The notes: a model not told the origin generated them from the letters alone. Shown: positions 41,945 through 57,735, numbered from the stretch's first letter. The stretch is 64,000 nucleotides of DNA from Dryomyza anilis (GCA_951804985.1 OX638130.1:4182501-4246500); one strand, 5' to 3'. Numbers and translations: made by a program.

Positions 41945-41946
41945 GC

Positions 41947-42030
41947 TAATAATGTCTTCACTTAGATTTTCTTTCACCATCTTCTTCGTTAATAATGTCT
42001 TCACTTAGATTTTCTTTCGCACCATTTCTT
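41947..42030 (+). repeat. ~45-bp tandem duplication
   Basis: TAATAATGTCTTCACTTAGA followed by TTTTCTTT occurs twice, at 41947 and 41991, next to the MITE end. Confidence 0.8.
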
Positions 42031-42694
42031 CGTCAAAAATAACACTTTGTGGTGTTTTTCAGTGATGCATATTATGAAAATAAAGAAATATTAAAAAAAA
42101 ATATTAATTAAAATAAAAACGTACTTCACCAAGAAAAAAACCCCAAAATGATTTCCCATTTTCAAAAATCCCATACAATGTTTTCCAATTTACAGTAATC
42201 AACGTCGTCAATATACAAATATAAAAGTGTATCAGTGGCATTCACCATCTAGTTTTTATTATATTTCTTTTCCATCAAATTTGGAACATTGTGATAAATA
42301 AATCTAATAAAAAAAATACCAAAATTTGTAAGGAATACAAAGTACAAATAGTTTTTCTGTGCGTTCTCATATGTTTTTAAAATACAAAAATACAAAAAAT
42401 GTGGAAAGGATTATTAATACTGCCTGCTTAATAAATTTTCCTTTCTCCGTCTCCATCGATTCGTAGAGAAAGATGATGAAAAAGCAAATGTTGACATTTT
42501 CTGTTTTCTGGACTAATTTCCGTAAAAAAAGTATTAATAATTGGTACTTTGTAAAAAAATGTAAAAGTACTCCAAATAGTACAAAAAATTACTTATGCAA
42601 CACTGGCTGCCCTGTAAATAAAAAATCGATTTGCAAAAACGAAATTAATAAAGACGGAAAAAATTGTGAAATTTAACTAAATAAAGAAGAAAAT
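42031..42694 (+). other. upstream/5' UTR region of gamma-SNAP
   Basis: AT-rich; a pyrimidine-rich patch (TTTCCTTTCTCCGTCTCCAT near 42438) could mark the transcript start. No other gene is seen. Confidence 0.35.
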
Positions 42695-43663
42695 ATGTTT
42701 GCAACAAAGAAAATCGAGGAGGGCAACGAGTTAATGCGACAGGCCGAAAAGAGTCTCAAGACGGGACTGCTCAAGTGGCGTCCCGAGTATGATGTCGCAG
42801 CAGATGAGTATTCGAAGGCAGCCACTGCCTTTCGAATAGCCAAATCCTTTGAGATGGCCAAGGAGTGTCTGCTCAAGTCCATTGATTGCCACAAGAACAA
42901 CCGTTCGTGGTTTCATGCAGCCAAGTGTTACGAGCAAATTGTGGCCATACACAAGGAGACCAATAATCTGCTAGATGTGGAGGAAAATGTCAACAAGGCC
43001 TGCCATTTGTATCAGCAGCATGGCTCACCAGAGGCTGCTGCAAGCGCTCTCGACAAGGCTGCCAAGATCGTCGAACAAAAACATCCCGATATTGCGCTGC
43101 GCTTCTATCAACATGCATTGGAAGTGCTCTCGATTGAGGATTCTACGCGTCATGCCGCCGAATATGCCACCAAAGTATCTAGAATACTAGTGAAATTGCG
43201 TCTCTTCGATCAGGCCGCTGATGCTATACGTCGTGAGATCGGTCTGAATCAACAGACCGAGTCCTATGGACAAATTGGTCGCCTGGCTGTGGGTTTAGTG
43301 CTGGTGCAGTTGGCACGCGGTGATTTTGTAGCTGCCGAAAAGGCCTTCAAGGAATGGGGCAACTGCTGCGAAGCACAGGAGGTGCAAACTTTGGAGATGA
43401 TGCTGCAGGCCTACGACGATGAGGATCCAGATTTGGCAGCGCGTGCGCTGGCCTCGCCCTTCATACGACACATGGACGTGGAGTATGCCATACTGGCGCG
43501 TGATCTGCCGCTACCCAAGGGTATTGCAAAAGCTCCAAAGGCATCCGTCATAGAGAATGCAGCAGCTACGTATAAATCAGGAGCTGGCAAGGCAGATAAT
43601 TCGGATGAGCCAGCTGCTGGCGTCGACGAGGAGGAGGAAGGCGAGGAGGGCGGTTTATGTTAG
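42695..43663 (+). CDS. gammaSnap: gamma-soluble NSF attachment protein, single exon
   Basis: A single uninterrupted frame of 322 residues begins MFATKKIEEGNELMRQAEKS and ends EGEEGGLC before TAG. Gamma-SNAP (NAPG) is a peripheral adaptor that links SNARE complexes to the NSF ATPase during membrane fusion. The chain is a series of TPR-like helical hairpins: DEYSKAATAFRIAKSFEMAK at about 35-55, NRSWFHAAKCYEQIVAIHKE near 70, HPDIALRFYQHALEVL near 135. Beyond about residue 290 an acidic tail follows (DEEEEGEEGG). Length and order match animal gamma-SNAPs. Codon use is GC-rich compared with its flanks, as in the other real exons. It is intronless here, but a long frame with normal 5' and 3' flanks and no poly(A) remnant argues against a processed pseudogene. 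Drosophila has two paralogues; which one this matches cannot be told. Confidence 0.95.
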   Translation: MFATKKIEEGNELMRQAEKSLKTGLLKWRPEYDVAADEYSKAATAFRIAKSFEMAKECLLKSIDCHKNNRSWFHAAKCYEQIVAIHKETNNLLDVEENVNKACHLYQQHGSPEAAASALDKAAKIVEQKHPDIALRFYQHALEVLSIEDSTRHAAEYATKVSRILVKLRLFDQAADAIRREIGLNQQTESYGQIGRLAVGLVLVQLARGDFVAAEKAFKEWGNCCEAQEVQTLEMMLQAYDDEDPDLAARALASPFIRHMDVEYAILARDLPLPKGIAKAPKASVIENAAATYKSGAGKADNSDEPAAGVDEEEEGEEGGLC

Positions 43664-47220
<3,557 letters not shown>

Positions 47221-47225
47221 CACAA

Positions 47226-47261
47226 TTCAGTTTATCAGCAACTTTTGCGATCGACCGACCG
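47226..47261 (+). promoter_or_regulatory. candidate initiator and DPE for rngo
   Basis: TTCAGTTT gives an exact TCAGTY initiator with A+1 at 47229. At +28 the bases CGACCG agree in four of six positions with the downstream promoter element. It sits about 170 bases before the rngo ATG. Sequence-only guess. Confidence 0.25.
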
Positions 47262-47396
47262 ACTGCAAGACATTGGAGTCAGCTACAAAAGATCAGAAAA
47301 CAAATAAAACAACAACTGCCACAATAACAAGCGCCGCTGCGCATAGCAATTATATCAAATTCATATAGAGTAAAGACTCCAATTAGTAACAACAAC

Positions 47397-50300
47397 ATGA
47401 AAATCACCGTCACCACGCTGACCGACAAAATCTTTTTTCTCGATGTCTCCGAGGAACTGGAGCTGGAGAACTTCAAGGCTTTCTGCGAGATGGAGTCCGG
47501 CTATCCGGGCACCGAGATGATTGTCGTCTTCAACGGACGTCCGTTGCTGGACGACAAGCAGCCGCTCAAGCATTTTGGCATCAAGGATGGCGACTGTGTG
47601 ATATTGCAGCACATGCGACATGAAGCGGCACAGGCTGCGGCCCAAAGAGCATTTGGTAAGTTTTTTGCTAAAAATGTGTGCAACAGTCCAAGCAAACAAA
47701 CAACATCATTTTAATTTTAGTAAGTGTTGTCGCAGGTGGGCGGCAGTTTATTTTCGCAGTCCATCGTTGTTGTTTGCAACTTTTGTAAGTGGGTCACTGC
47801 ACTGTTGTTGACATCTTGACTGCACGTCTGTCTGTGCGCTGTCGCATTTTGGACACTGCGTAGTAGCTGAAATGATGCAATGCAAAAAAACGCTGCCTCG
47901 TCTGAGTCATGTGTGTCTGCTGCAGGTTTCATATTTCTAAAAACAATTTTTAATTAGAATCTTTAAGAAATATTAAGTCGGATACGACTATGGAATAAAC
48001 TACACCATAGCTTATTATGTTGTAGGAGGTTTTAAGGAATAATACAGAAATTAATAAAATCACAAAAAACGTGCTATGTCGCTGCAAAGTAGTCTTTGAA
48101 TATAAAATGGGACGTTAGATCAACTGAATATTGATACCGCAGACGTAAAATTTACCATAAAAGCTAAATAAATTTTAATCTTACATTGTAGTTTTTATAT
48201 AAGAAAATTGATAACTTTTTATATAATATTTGTATTATGGTTAATTGTTTTAAGAATTTTTTGTTATACACGAGCACTTTTATGGACAAAAGTTACTTAA
48301 AAATATTGCCGAACAAAAAACATTCTTAACGATTTTTTGTTAACGATCTACAAAATGTTTATGTTAGGCCAAAATATTTTGTAAATCATCAGATCTTGAA
48401 ATTGTTTTTTTTTTTTATTTTATATAAATAAAATCAATATCCATAATAAAAATAAAAACTGCACTCTACCCACCCAAGGTCAAGGATTTTTTGCGCGCTG
48501 TTTTTAAAAATACACAAAATTTGCATTTCTTTTTACACCTCTTTGCCAAATAAAGCTATTTTTTATAATCTACAAAATGCTTAAAATAAATATTTATATT
48601 ACGCACCCCCTCCACCCCAACAATACTGCTCATACAATCACTTCAATCGCTGGACACTGTAAACAAATAGAATAATATGCACTTGTTAAAATCCCAGTAG
48701 AAAAAAAATAAGTTTAAGAAAAAATTCTTTATTCTTCAAATAAAATAAGATCATGATTCTGTTGCTGCAAGTATTGCCTAATAATTTTCTCAAATGATTG
48801 TTTCGATTGATGTAGTTTTCAAGTCGTACTCTTACTGCGTAAGTTGATAATCGTCAGACAAAATATGCTTAATCAAATTGTCACCTAAATTAGTCATGTT
48901 AATTTCAATAATATTAATTATATTATTGCGGCGCAGGAAGTTATGATTTATTTCAATGACATACTTTTTATATAATATAATGTTTGTAAGCATATTTTTT
49001 CTACTGGGATGCTTTCTACTGGGATGTTTGTCTAAAATATTTTCCTTTAACAGGTGCCACCTCCGTGAGCAACCTTGACTTCAGCAACATTGCAGTGCCC
49101 GGGCGCCCTGGTGCCGCTCCTGCTGGTCAACGTCTCGGCAGTGCTGGCCCTAGTGCCGGCTCATTTATGGACTATTCCGATTCGGATGAGTTTAATGTAA
49201 ACAAGGACGATGATCCGGCCGCAGTGCGCCAAATGTTTCTGTCGCAACCCGAGGCGCTGGCGTTGCTAAAGCAAAACAATCCACGTCTGGCGGATGCATT
49301 GCTCTCGGGCAACATGGAACTGTTCACCAAGGAGCTGCGCGAACAGATGGATGCACGTAAACAGCGCGAAAGAATGCGTGTGCGCATGATGAATGCAGAT
49401 CCGTTTGACGAAGAGGCGCAACGCTTGATTGCCGAGGAGATAAAACAGAAGAATATACAGGAAAATATGGCAGCTGCCATTGAGTATAATCCGGAGATAT
49501 TCGGCACTGTTATTATGCTGTAGGTGGCACATAATTTGTTTCAGTATTATAAATTTTATTTGGCTCTTATTTAATTTCTTTAAAGTTACATCAATTGTAA
49601 GGTGAATGGAGTGCCGGTCAAGGCTTTTGTTGATTCAGGCGCACAGACAACTATTATGAGCGCCGCCTGCGCTGAGCGCTGCAATGTCAATCGCCTGATT
49701 GACACCAGATGGAATGGTGTTGCCAAGGGTGTCGGTACACAGCGCATTATCGGACGTATACACATGGTTCAGCTGCAGATTGGGCAGGATCACTTGACCA
49801 GCAGTTTCTCAGTGCTGGAGCAGCAGCCAATGGATATGTTGCTTGGCTTGGATATGCTGAAAAGACATCAAGTGTGTTGATGGCATAATTTCGTGTTTGT
49901 GCAAAAATTTTAAATTTTCCTTTCTGCTTTTAGTGCAACATTGATTTGCAACGCAATGTCTTGCGCATTGGTACCACCGGCAGCGAGACGCCTTTCTTGG
50001 CGGAGAACGAGCTGCCCGAGTGCGCACGCCTCACCGGTAACTCGGAGGAAGACCTGAAGGTGCAGCTGGAGCAGTCCGCGCAGGATGCGGAGTCGAAGGC
50101 TATACAGCAGGCGATCGAGCAGAGCAAAATGGATGCAGGTGAGAAGAAATTTTTTTTTGAAACCTTCAAAGTTTTTTTTTATCTTAAGGTAAATTATTTT
50201 ATTAAAAAAAGGCACTTTCTATTGAAATTCAAAAGACATGAATTGTAATTCAAAAATTCTATTTGAAATTCAAAGACATCAATTGAAGTTCAGACATTCC

Positions 50301-50830
50301 ATTTTAAATTAAAAAACCACAATTGTAATTCAGAAATTCCGTCTGAAGTTAAAAAAAAACATTTTATATCCAGAACTTTCCAAGTGAATTTTAGAAAATT
50401 TTAATTGATATTCAGAACTTTCCATTTGGAATTCAGAAAATTGCAATGGAATTTAAAATTGTTGCATTTATTGAATTTAAAATCGTTTAATTACAAATTA
50501 TCAAACAAAATCGATAGAAATTCGATCAAATGCTGGATCATGCCCGAATATTATGAAAAATACTTTAACCTGTTGCAAAATAAACTCAATTTTTAGAAAT
50601 ATGAATGATTTTAAAAATAATTTTATTTCAAAAACATTATTTCATGAATTCACACAGCATCTACGTCCGCTAAAGCCGTATCGGGACGCGACAAATTCAC
50701 CGAGGCCGATGTCAATGATCTCGTCAAGCTAGGCTACAAACGTGTAGATGTCATCGCCGAGCTTCGCAAGCACAACGGAAACAAGACACAGGCGACTGCT
50801 GCACTCATAGCCAAGTCACTGAAATTCTGA
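47397..50830 (+). CDS. rngo: rings lost / DDI1 homologue: UBL, retropepsin-like protease, UBA; five exons
   Basis: Exons are 47397-47655, 49054-49519, 49586-49871, 49934-50138 and 50658-50830, all GT-AG, giving 462 residues and TGA. This is a proteasome-shuttle aspartyl protease that acts on ubiquitinated clients; in Drosophila it is needed for ring-canal growth. Residues 1-80 form a ubiquitin-like domain ([20 protein letters not shown]). The helical DDI domain is about 125-225 ([20 protein letters not shown]). The retroviral-type protease domain is about 240-370, with catalytic Asp258 in DSGAQT and [14 protein letters not shown] later. A UIM-like helix ([12 protein letters not shown]) and a C-terminal UBA domain ([20 protein letters not shown]) follow. 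All key residues are intact. The exon 2 donor is placed at CT|GTAGGT because the next in-frame codon is a stop. Intron 1 carries a MITE. Confidence 0.95.
47940..48690. other. rngo intron 1, AT-rich segment
   Basis: No open frame or clear repeat. Around 47975 a GTCGGATACGACTATGGAAT stretch resembles the mini-me-family box TCGGGCCCGACTATGGAATA, so a small decayed fragment may be present. Confidence 0.35.
48690..49010. mobile_element. MITE with ATCCCAGTAGAAAAAA ends, in rngo intron 1
   Basis: ATCCCAGTAGAAAAAA at 48690 is mirrored by TTTTTTCTACTGGGAT ending at 49010. The right end is followed by a second partial copy, CTTTCTACTGGGATG, up to 49026. There is no coding capacity. It ends about 30 bases before the exon 2 acceptor. 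Confidence 0.75.
50139..50657. repeat. rngo intron 4, degenerate AATTCAGAAATT repeats
   Basis: Words such as TTGAAATTCAAAAGACAT, AATTGTAATTCAGAAATTCC and TATCCAGAACTTTCC recur every 25-30 bases between 50215 and 50450. This is a decayed minisatellite. Confidence 0.55.
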
Positions 50831-51447
50831 GAACAATTATTATGATTAATATTATTGCAGCGCACGTTTTTAGTTTAAGTGAAAAATGATGAAAACAACT
50901 GATAATGAAAATGATGATAATGATGATAAAACGATGAATCAGTCCACAAAACAACAAAATAAACGAAGCAAGCAAGCAGAATATAGAACTAAAGCCTACA
51001 AATTACAAACTACCTCAGGCTGGAGCATTTTTTATACATACAACAACAACAAATACAACATGAGCGACAACAACAACAACAACCAGTAACGAACTTACAA
51101 ACTACATTTAAATAATTAATTAAGCGATAGAAAGAAATTTTTCGTAAGAATCACAAAAAAAAAAACTTCAAACACATGGGTGTTTTAATTTCTAATTGAA
51201 ATTTGGGTTATCATTTTGAATTTGCAGCATATTAAACTAAATGAATTGGATTGTTGAAGGAAGGAAGCAGCAAGCGTCGGTTTTATGGGAGGCGGTTAAT
51301 TTTTAGACTAAAGAATAAAAAATAAATAAAAATATGATGATGGTATAAATTTAAATTTAAAGTAAAAATGATTTAAATACAAGTATGAATTTTACAAATG
51401 TTGTTGATGTTTTTTTCATATTTTTTTTTCTATTATTTATTTTAAAA
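50831..51447 (+). other. 3' UTR and flank of rngo
   Basis: CAACAACAAC-type stretches around 51040-51090 and AT-rich DNA follow. The open frame at 50886-51089 is low-complexity and taken as untranslated. The poly(A) site was not fixed. Confidence 0.4.
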
Positions 51448-51935
51448 CTAGCTGGACTCGTGCACGAGTCGTGCAAAGATTTTGTGAATGCAAGGATATG
51501 GAGTGATTTTATTAATATAAAAAAACATTTATATTATTTATAGCAGGGATCCGTGCATCGCTGTGGTCGTTTTTTTATTGGTGTTAAAAATGTAGGAACC
51601 AAACAGAAATAATTCTCCGCCAGCAACAACTTTTCACAATTCTTCCTCGGACTGTTCTTCTTCGTAGAATATTTCCCTGTAGAATTATTCCCCGTGAAAT
51701 TCTTCCGGAACGCTTTCCCGTAGCATTGTTCCCTGTAGAATTCTTCTCCCTAGTGTTTTATCCCAGTCGAAATTTTAGTATGGTGAGTTTTAGTGTGATG
51801 AATTTTAGTGTGGTGAGTTTCGGTGTGGTGAACATTGGTGTGCTGAATTTAAAGAATTTGGGTTGCTTGGTGTGTAATATCTTGATATCACTGTAATAAC
51901 TGTCGACATACACCATCTTGAAAATTCACCTTCTC
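51448..51935 (+). repeat. dispersed element with 15-bp minisatellite, copy 2
   Basis: It shares the leader (GATTTTGTGAATGCAAGGAT), about five copies of the TTTTAGTGTGGTGAG unit at 51775-51850, and the tail (CTGTCGACATACACCATCT) with 29005-29460. The start includes the 16-base palindrome GACTCGTGCACGAGTC. Confidence 0.8.
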
Positions 51936-52165
51936 GATGAGCGATAACGACTGTCGTAATTGACTTAGTCATGTGCGTATCATTTCTGGACCCGGTTTGG
52001 AAATATCGTGTATATGCTTCAAAAAGTACATGTTGCAGCTCGGATTGTAGAGGGAAAAGTCCTGTTAGAGCATGGAGTTCAGAACTGGAAGAAAATATGT
52101 GTTATATATTCAGTCCAATCGTGAACAAAATAATCGGTCGGAATTTTTTTTCGTTTGGAAATATA

Positions 52166-52301
52166 CAGCCTAACCAATAAACGAAATAAAGTCGACTTTA
52201 AAGATAGCATCAGCTTTTCCGACAATTTTCTCTAATATTTATTTGTCAAAAAGCTGATACTTTCTTTAAAGACGACATTATTTCGTTTATTGGTTAGGCT
52301 G
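52166..52301. mobile_element. short MITE with CAGCCTAACCAATAAACGAA ends
   Basis: The 24-base end is mirrored at the right end, and the complementarity runs on (CTTTAAAGA..AGCATCAGCTTTT), so most of its 136 bases fold back. Confidence 0.85.
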
Positions 52302-52432
52302 ATATTGTATGAAAATTCAGTAAGGCATCTATTAGCCTAAAAAAATCTTTTTGCGAGATAATCACGAAAAGTCCCATTGCTAACTAAGGTACAGTTTTTC
52401 AGTCACATTCTCTAATTAAACGTAGTTTAAAC

Positions 52433-53217
52433 TAGAGATGGGCGCGTGCCTGTTTTTGATGGCACGGACACGCATGGGCAAGCCGATAGGTGACACGCAC
52501 GAACCCGACGAGTAAAATTACAGGCACGCACGAGAAGCACGATAAAACACGGGGTTTTAAAAGACACGAAGACTCACGGAAAAACAACACAAAGCACGGA
52601 AAAACACGACAAAACACGAAAAAATCACGGAAAAACATGAAAAAGCAAGCAAAACGTGAACAATAATACCGGAACCGTTTAGATTTTTGGAACCAGAATC
52701 GTTATTAAAAATGTGTTGAACGGGAACAGGAACAGATACTATAGTCCCTGTCAAAGAACGCATAGAACCGGAATCGGAACCGTTATAAAAAATGTATGGA
52801 ACCGGTATCGAAATCCATTTTATGTGTTGGTTGAAAGCGGAATCGAAACCACAATTTAAAAAATCTTCGAACCCGAACCGGAACCATTATTCCAATAGGT
52901 TTTAGTCCCTGTAATAAATAATTCAAACATTAAGTTTGATACTGTTTTATTCTCTTAAATCCATAAGTAAAACTAAAATAACAGATTTTTAAGAAAAAGC
53001 TAAAATATCACAAAATTTTTATTTTCTGAAGCAGGAAGGGTTTTTTTTAAATTGGGGTAGAAACTATAAAAAAAAAATATTTAATGGGCGCGTGCCTGAT
53101 TTTGCAGGCACGGACACGCACGGGCACTACAGCAACTAGCACGCACGGAGATTTGCACGCACGAACTCATATTTTCGGGCGTGAAACGAAAAAAAGCACG
53201 GCACGCGCCCATCTCTA
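52433..53217. mobile_element. hAT-type MITE with perfect 8-bp target duplication
   Basis: The ends TAGAGATGGGCGCGTGCC and complement are flanked on both sides by GTTTAAAC (52425-52432 and 53218-53225). Subterminal CACGCACG-like boxes are frequent. The middle contains GGAACCGTTATAAAAAATGT-type repeats. There is no transposase. Confidence 0.92.
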
Positions 53218-53225
53218 GTTTAAAC

Positions 53226-54240
53226 CAATAAACATTTGCCGTTGAATTAAAGTGGTTTGCAAGTTTAAATCAAGCATATTTCTCAATTTATTGTGTTGAG
53301 AATAGCGTAGAGAAACGTAATTTAAAAAGTTGTAAATTATAGCATTCTCCATCAACTTGATATTCATATTAAACTACACTTGTTTGAATCTTGATGTTGA
53401 GAAAAATTCTCAACATGTTCGTATACTGCATTTTTCTATATCAAAACAATATAAAAGGGAATTGGAAATATAAAAGGGAAGTGAAATGGAACATGCATGT
53501 TAAATCGCAGAAGTATTACATATTGATCATCATTAATAGATCTGTTTTCCGGGTCTCCGTGATTCGATTTTCATAAAAAGACACATGATGTTGCTGGTTT
53601 TCGTACACCGTTTGCAGAATTTCGTATTTAATAATTGAGACGCAACAATCGTTGAATTTCGTAGTTAATAATGATATAGCGGCTATAGTTATGATTATTT
53701 ATAATACTCCAACTCGAATGAAAAACATTGAAACATATTTTTTCTGTTTGAAACCCGTGAGCAACGCCTTCTCATAAAAAAGAGAAATTAAAATAAAGCA
53801 TAAACATCACTTCAAACCAATCTCAAGTCATTTTTAAGTGCATTACAATTGTAGAAAGTAAAGCTTAGGTATAATTCGTGTACAAGTTGGTCTAAAGTTT
53901 TTAAAAAGTGTAGAATATTCATATATTATTGAGCTTATAGAACACAGATTTTTAGCCCAAATTGCTTTTTATTATACGTGATTTCGAATTTATTATTAAA
54001 GCTTGAGGAATAGTCAAAAAATATTATTGAAAACTAGGAAATTCAAAAAATATTCACTAGGGCTTGACGAAATGTTTATTGGGAACTAGATATAATTTCT
54101 AATTGTCTATATGTCTGTAAAATATAAAAAAATCGGTCGTTTGGTTTAGGAACTATTAACGTTTTAAAAATGTGGAACAGTTTAAACTAAGTGTAAACTA
54201 GCACCGAAAAATTGGACATCGTATATCGGACGAATCGTAT
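53226..54240. other. AT-rich intergenic DNA
   Basis: No gene or clear element boundary was recognised. Confidence 0.4.
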
Positions 54241-54250
54241 AATTTTTGCC

Positions 54251-54420
54251 AAAAATCATTATGATTGGGAATGGCCAACTGCTTCATTCTTGGACGAATT
54301 TAAAATAAATTTAAGAGGCGTCCTAAGAAAGTCGAATTGAACTCATGTTATAGCACCAAAAGATTAAAGCATGTAGGTGGTAGTATAATGGAGGGAATGC
54401 TTTTCATGATGCCCGACACC
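54251..54420 (+). pseudogene. remnant of a Tc1-like transposase
   Basis: One frame reads YDWEWPTASFLDEFKINLRG, resembling the W..V.FSDE.KFNLFG block. After a frameshift near 54325 the next frame reads KRLKHVGGSIMEGMLF, resembling the VKHGGGSVMVWG block. Order and spacing fit Tc1 transposases. It is short and broken, with stops on both sides. Confidence 0.45.
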
Positions 54421-54884
54421 AGCCTATATTTCGGATAAAACAACACAGACAAACGTGTCGATCATGTATTTCCCGGTGACAACGATATCGGCTACAATTC
54501 GTTTGAATGTCGGTTGAATATCGTGTGACTACAACTTTTGATTCATCTATCAAACAAAACGTTGAGTACGCTCGTTTTGAGAGTTTTTTTGTTGCCAGCA
54601 TATAAATCATATGACAAAGTAAAAAAAAAAAAAATTAATTTTGTTTATGAAAAATAGTTGGCAAAACAAAAATTTTGAACAAACGTTCGATTCAAAGAGC
54701 GAAACGAACGAAACGTTTGAAATACGTTATACACATTTTAGACGAAGGGGACTGGAAACGAATCGTAGTAACACGAAAATAAAAAGATACATGATTTGGG
54801 GGTAAAAACCTATACGATGGTTTTTTTTTAGCTGAAAATCAACCGTCACTAATTTAACCATCTTTACCAGCTACGTAATAAAAA

Positions 54885-55465
54885 ACTTTTCGTCGAAGTT
54901 GCAAACCGATGTGATATTCACTGACTTCGCGAAGGTCTTTGATAAAGTAGATCACAATATTCTTTTATTCAAACTTTCTGCTCTCGGTTTTCACTCTCAT
55001 CTTTTGAAGTGGATTGAATCATATCTTTCTGATCGTACTCAACTGGTTAAAATATGTGATTTCCGCTCAAACCTAATTGACGTGACATCAGGTGTTCCTC
55101 AAGGCAGTCATTTAGGTCCGTTGTTATTTTTATTATTTATCAATGATCTACCTCTCGTCATGCATCATTCGCATTGCCTATTATTTGCCGATGATTTAAA
55201 GATATTCAGGCACATCACATCAGTCTCTGATCAGATTCTTTTGCAAAAAGATAACAACTCTGTATCCCTGTGGTGTGAGATGCATCATCTACCTTTGAAC
55301 GTATCTAAGTGTCAATGTTTTAATCTTAGTAGATCTAAAACTCATCTACAATCCGAATATTATATAAACTCGACATTACTTGATAGAGTGTCCTTAAAAA
55401 AAATACCTTGGAGTATTATTTGATTACAGACTGAACTTCAAAGATCATATTGGTCTATTTTTTTT
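54885..55465 (+). pseudogene. fragment of a second non-LTR reverse transcriptase
   Basis: Frame 54899-55423 reads DVIFTDFAKVFDKVDHNILL, GVPQGSHLGPLLFLLFINDL, and the intact catalytic box FADDLKIF, then LPLNVSKCQ. A frameshift near 55400 continues as a short stretch resembling LGVLFDYRLNFKDHI. Both ends are missing. It differs from the LINE at 30 kb, which reads SVLSPSLF and FAND, so it is a different LINE family. Confidence 0.88.
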
Positions 55466-56445
55466 TTTGTTGGATTTGGTTGTTTTGCAATAGCTTTGAA
55501 CTTGATTTTTTATATTTTAATGAGGGAACGTTCGACATCTGAACAGTGCTTTCCCCGACCCATATTTCTAAGGTAACGTATTTAATTTTTAAAATTGAAT
55601 TATACGGAGATAATAAAATTAGGTAGAACTTTACTTCATAGGGCCTAAAACACGCCCCATAAAAGGGGCGGAAAGTGTCGAAAAACAACAAATTTTTTGC
55701 CTACCACCCCCATTGGAACCGCACATAAATCGAAAACCGACCGAGTTCATAAGTGGCTTTTGAATTGTTACGAACTGGGTGCGGCAAACAAAAAAAAAAC
55801 AAAAAAAAATCACACGATGCAAATACCAGACCTTCAAAATAAAGAATATGACCTCAAGGTCACGAGGTACCCCTTAAAAAACAATTTTTGAAATAAGACT
55901 TAATAATTTCTTGCATTTGGTCACCACATTTGTAAACTAAAAATGGTCGAAACGTTTCAAAATAAGTGACCCTATTATTTTATCCGTAACTGTAATTTTT
56001 ATTTTATATATAAAATATTTTTTTTTCGCAAAATGTAGAATTTATTTTGCTTATATCTCACCAAAAAAAAAATTTCACACATAAAATCAAATTTTTGCAT
56101 TGTAGCGTTAGGTTTTCGGGATCTTAAATCGAAAAGATATTTTCATTCTACTCTTTTGTTGGAATATTAAATATAAAATAAGTGCAAAATAATAATAAAT
56201 GAAAACGTTGACTATATCTCTGAAACTAGAACCAATTTAAAAGCCATCTTATTTCCGCTGTATTTCCAACGCATTGAGTTGGTTTTTATTAAAAGATTTT
56301 CCGTTATTTTGTTCAATACACTTGTGTTGGATTGTTTGAATATAAAAGTAAAATTTTACGCTTTGCTAGCACAATATAAAAAAAATGTTACGTTTTTAAA
56401 TATATTAACGCGCAGAGAAATATTAAAACAGCTATACATCACAAA
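55466..56445. other. intergenic DNA with the eIF2alpha 3' UTR
   Basis: On the minus strand an AATAAA lies at 56290-56285, about 155 bases past the eIF2alpha stop. No gene is seen in the rest. Confidence 0.4.
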
Positions 56446-57539
56446 CTACTCATCATCGTCTTCCTCATCGTCGTCATCATCATTGTTGTTGGCTGCTGGG
56501 CGTGGCTTGCCATTGAACTCCTTTGACGGATCGAATTGCATGCCCTCCTGATCGGCGTCACCCTCCTCATCGTCACCACCCACTTCGGCGTTCTCTGCCT
56601 CGGCGCGTTCGAGGCGACGCTGCAGATCGGCCTCATCGATGGCTGTCACCAGTTTAGGTGCCATGATGACCTTGAATTCACCCTCGAATTCCTTAATTTT
56701 GATGCGTATATTCTCGATAGCATCCTCGAGAGCCTTGATACCATCAGCCTTCTTAGTGGTTGTGGTGGTCATAACGTATCTAATATTATAGAAGAAATTC
56801 ATTGATTTTTAATTATATTTTTATTATTCATCTTTAATACTTACAAAGGCGGCGCAATCAGATTGATGCGTATGGGCAGCTCCTCAGTGCTCAGATCGAG
56901 CCCCGTCTTCAGCGACGCCTTCACCGCATCGATGCCTTCATAGCCGTAGCACGAGCACTCAATATCTGCGCGTATTTTCACCGTGGGCGAAATCAACTTG
57001 CGCTTAATATTGTTCAGCAGCACCTCCTTGGTCTCATCATCCAGACCGCATTCATCGAACACGGACGGATCTGTGACCGACTGCTTGAAAATGTCGTACG
57101 CCACGGTTTTGCTATTGTATTTCTTCTCGAAATACCAGGCCGTCTTCAGATAAAGCTCCTCCAGCTTTTCGCTTGAGTCATACTTCAGTATATCGGCCAC
57201 ATGACGCAATAGCGAGTTCACTGCCTTCGCCTTGGAGAAACGCTCTGTGCACTTCTCAACATCTTCGGGCGACACACGACGCTTGGACAGATCTATGTAA
57301 CCCTTCTCCTTGTCCACACGAATAACCACAACAGGTTCTGTTTTGCCAACGCGAATCAATTTGTTGATGGAACGTATACGACGTCTGGACAACTCGGAGA
57401 GCAATATCATGCCTTCGATGTCATTGTACTCCAGCAGATGGACGTACGCACCCATCTCGGCGATGGACAGCACATTGACCATAACGACATCTTCGACTTC
57501 GGGGTACTTTTCACTGTAAAAACGCGACGTAAGCGCCAT
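56446..57539 (-). CDS. eIF2alpha: translation initiation factor eIF2 subunit alpha, two exons
   Basis: Exons on the minus strand are 57539-56845 and 56779-56446. The phase-2 join gives [16 protein letters not shown], 342 residues and TAG. eIF2alpha is part of the eIF2-GTP-Met-tRNAi ternary complex in the cytosol. The N-terminal S1/OB domain is at about 14-90. The regulatory phosphorylation site is Ser51 in [10 protein letters not shown], the target of stress kinases such as PERK and GCN2. A helical domain at about 90-180 follows, then the alpha-beta C-terminal domain (about 185-300) with [20 protein letters not shown]. The tail is very acidic ([11 protein letters not shown]), longer than in vertebrates, as in other flies. 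The ATG lies in a good context (GCCATGG on the plus strand). It is divergent from eIF4H. Confidence 0.96.
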
Positions 57540-57735
57540 GGTTTATTTTGTCCCGTTGAGCTGTATTAAATGCGGCTTGAAATTTCTAATTTTGCGGCTA
57601 AATTTCCGTTTTTTTGGAAATTCACAGCAAAACGTGTACAAATTTTCGTATGTCGACGAATGGCGACGATGTGCAAAAGAAATGTCAAAATGCTTTGGAT
57701 GACATTTTTCCCAGTTGCTTTTAGTTTGACATTTA

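Noticed and set aside
56279..56805. Plus-strand frames opposite the eIF2alpha C-terminus
   Set aside because: They are shadows of the acidic, low-complexity eIF2alpha exon 2.
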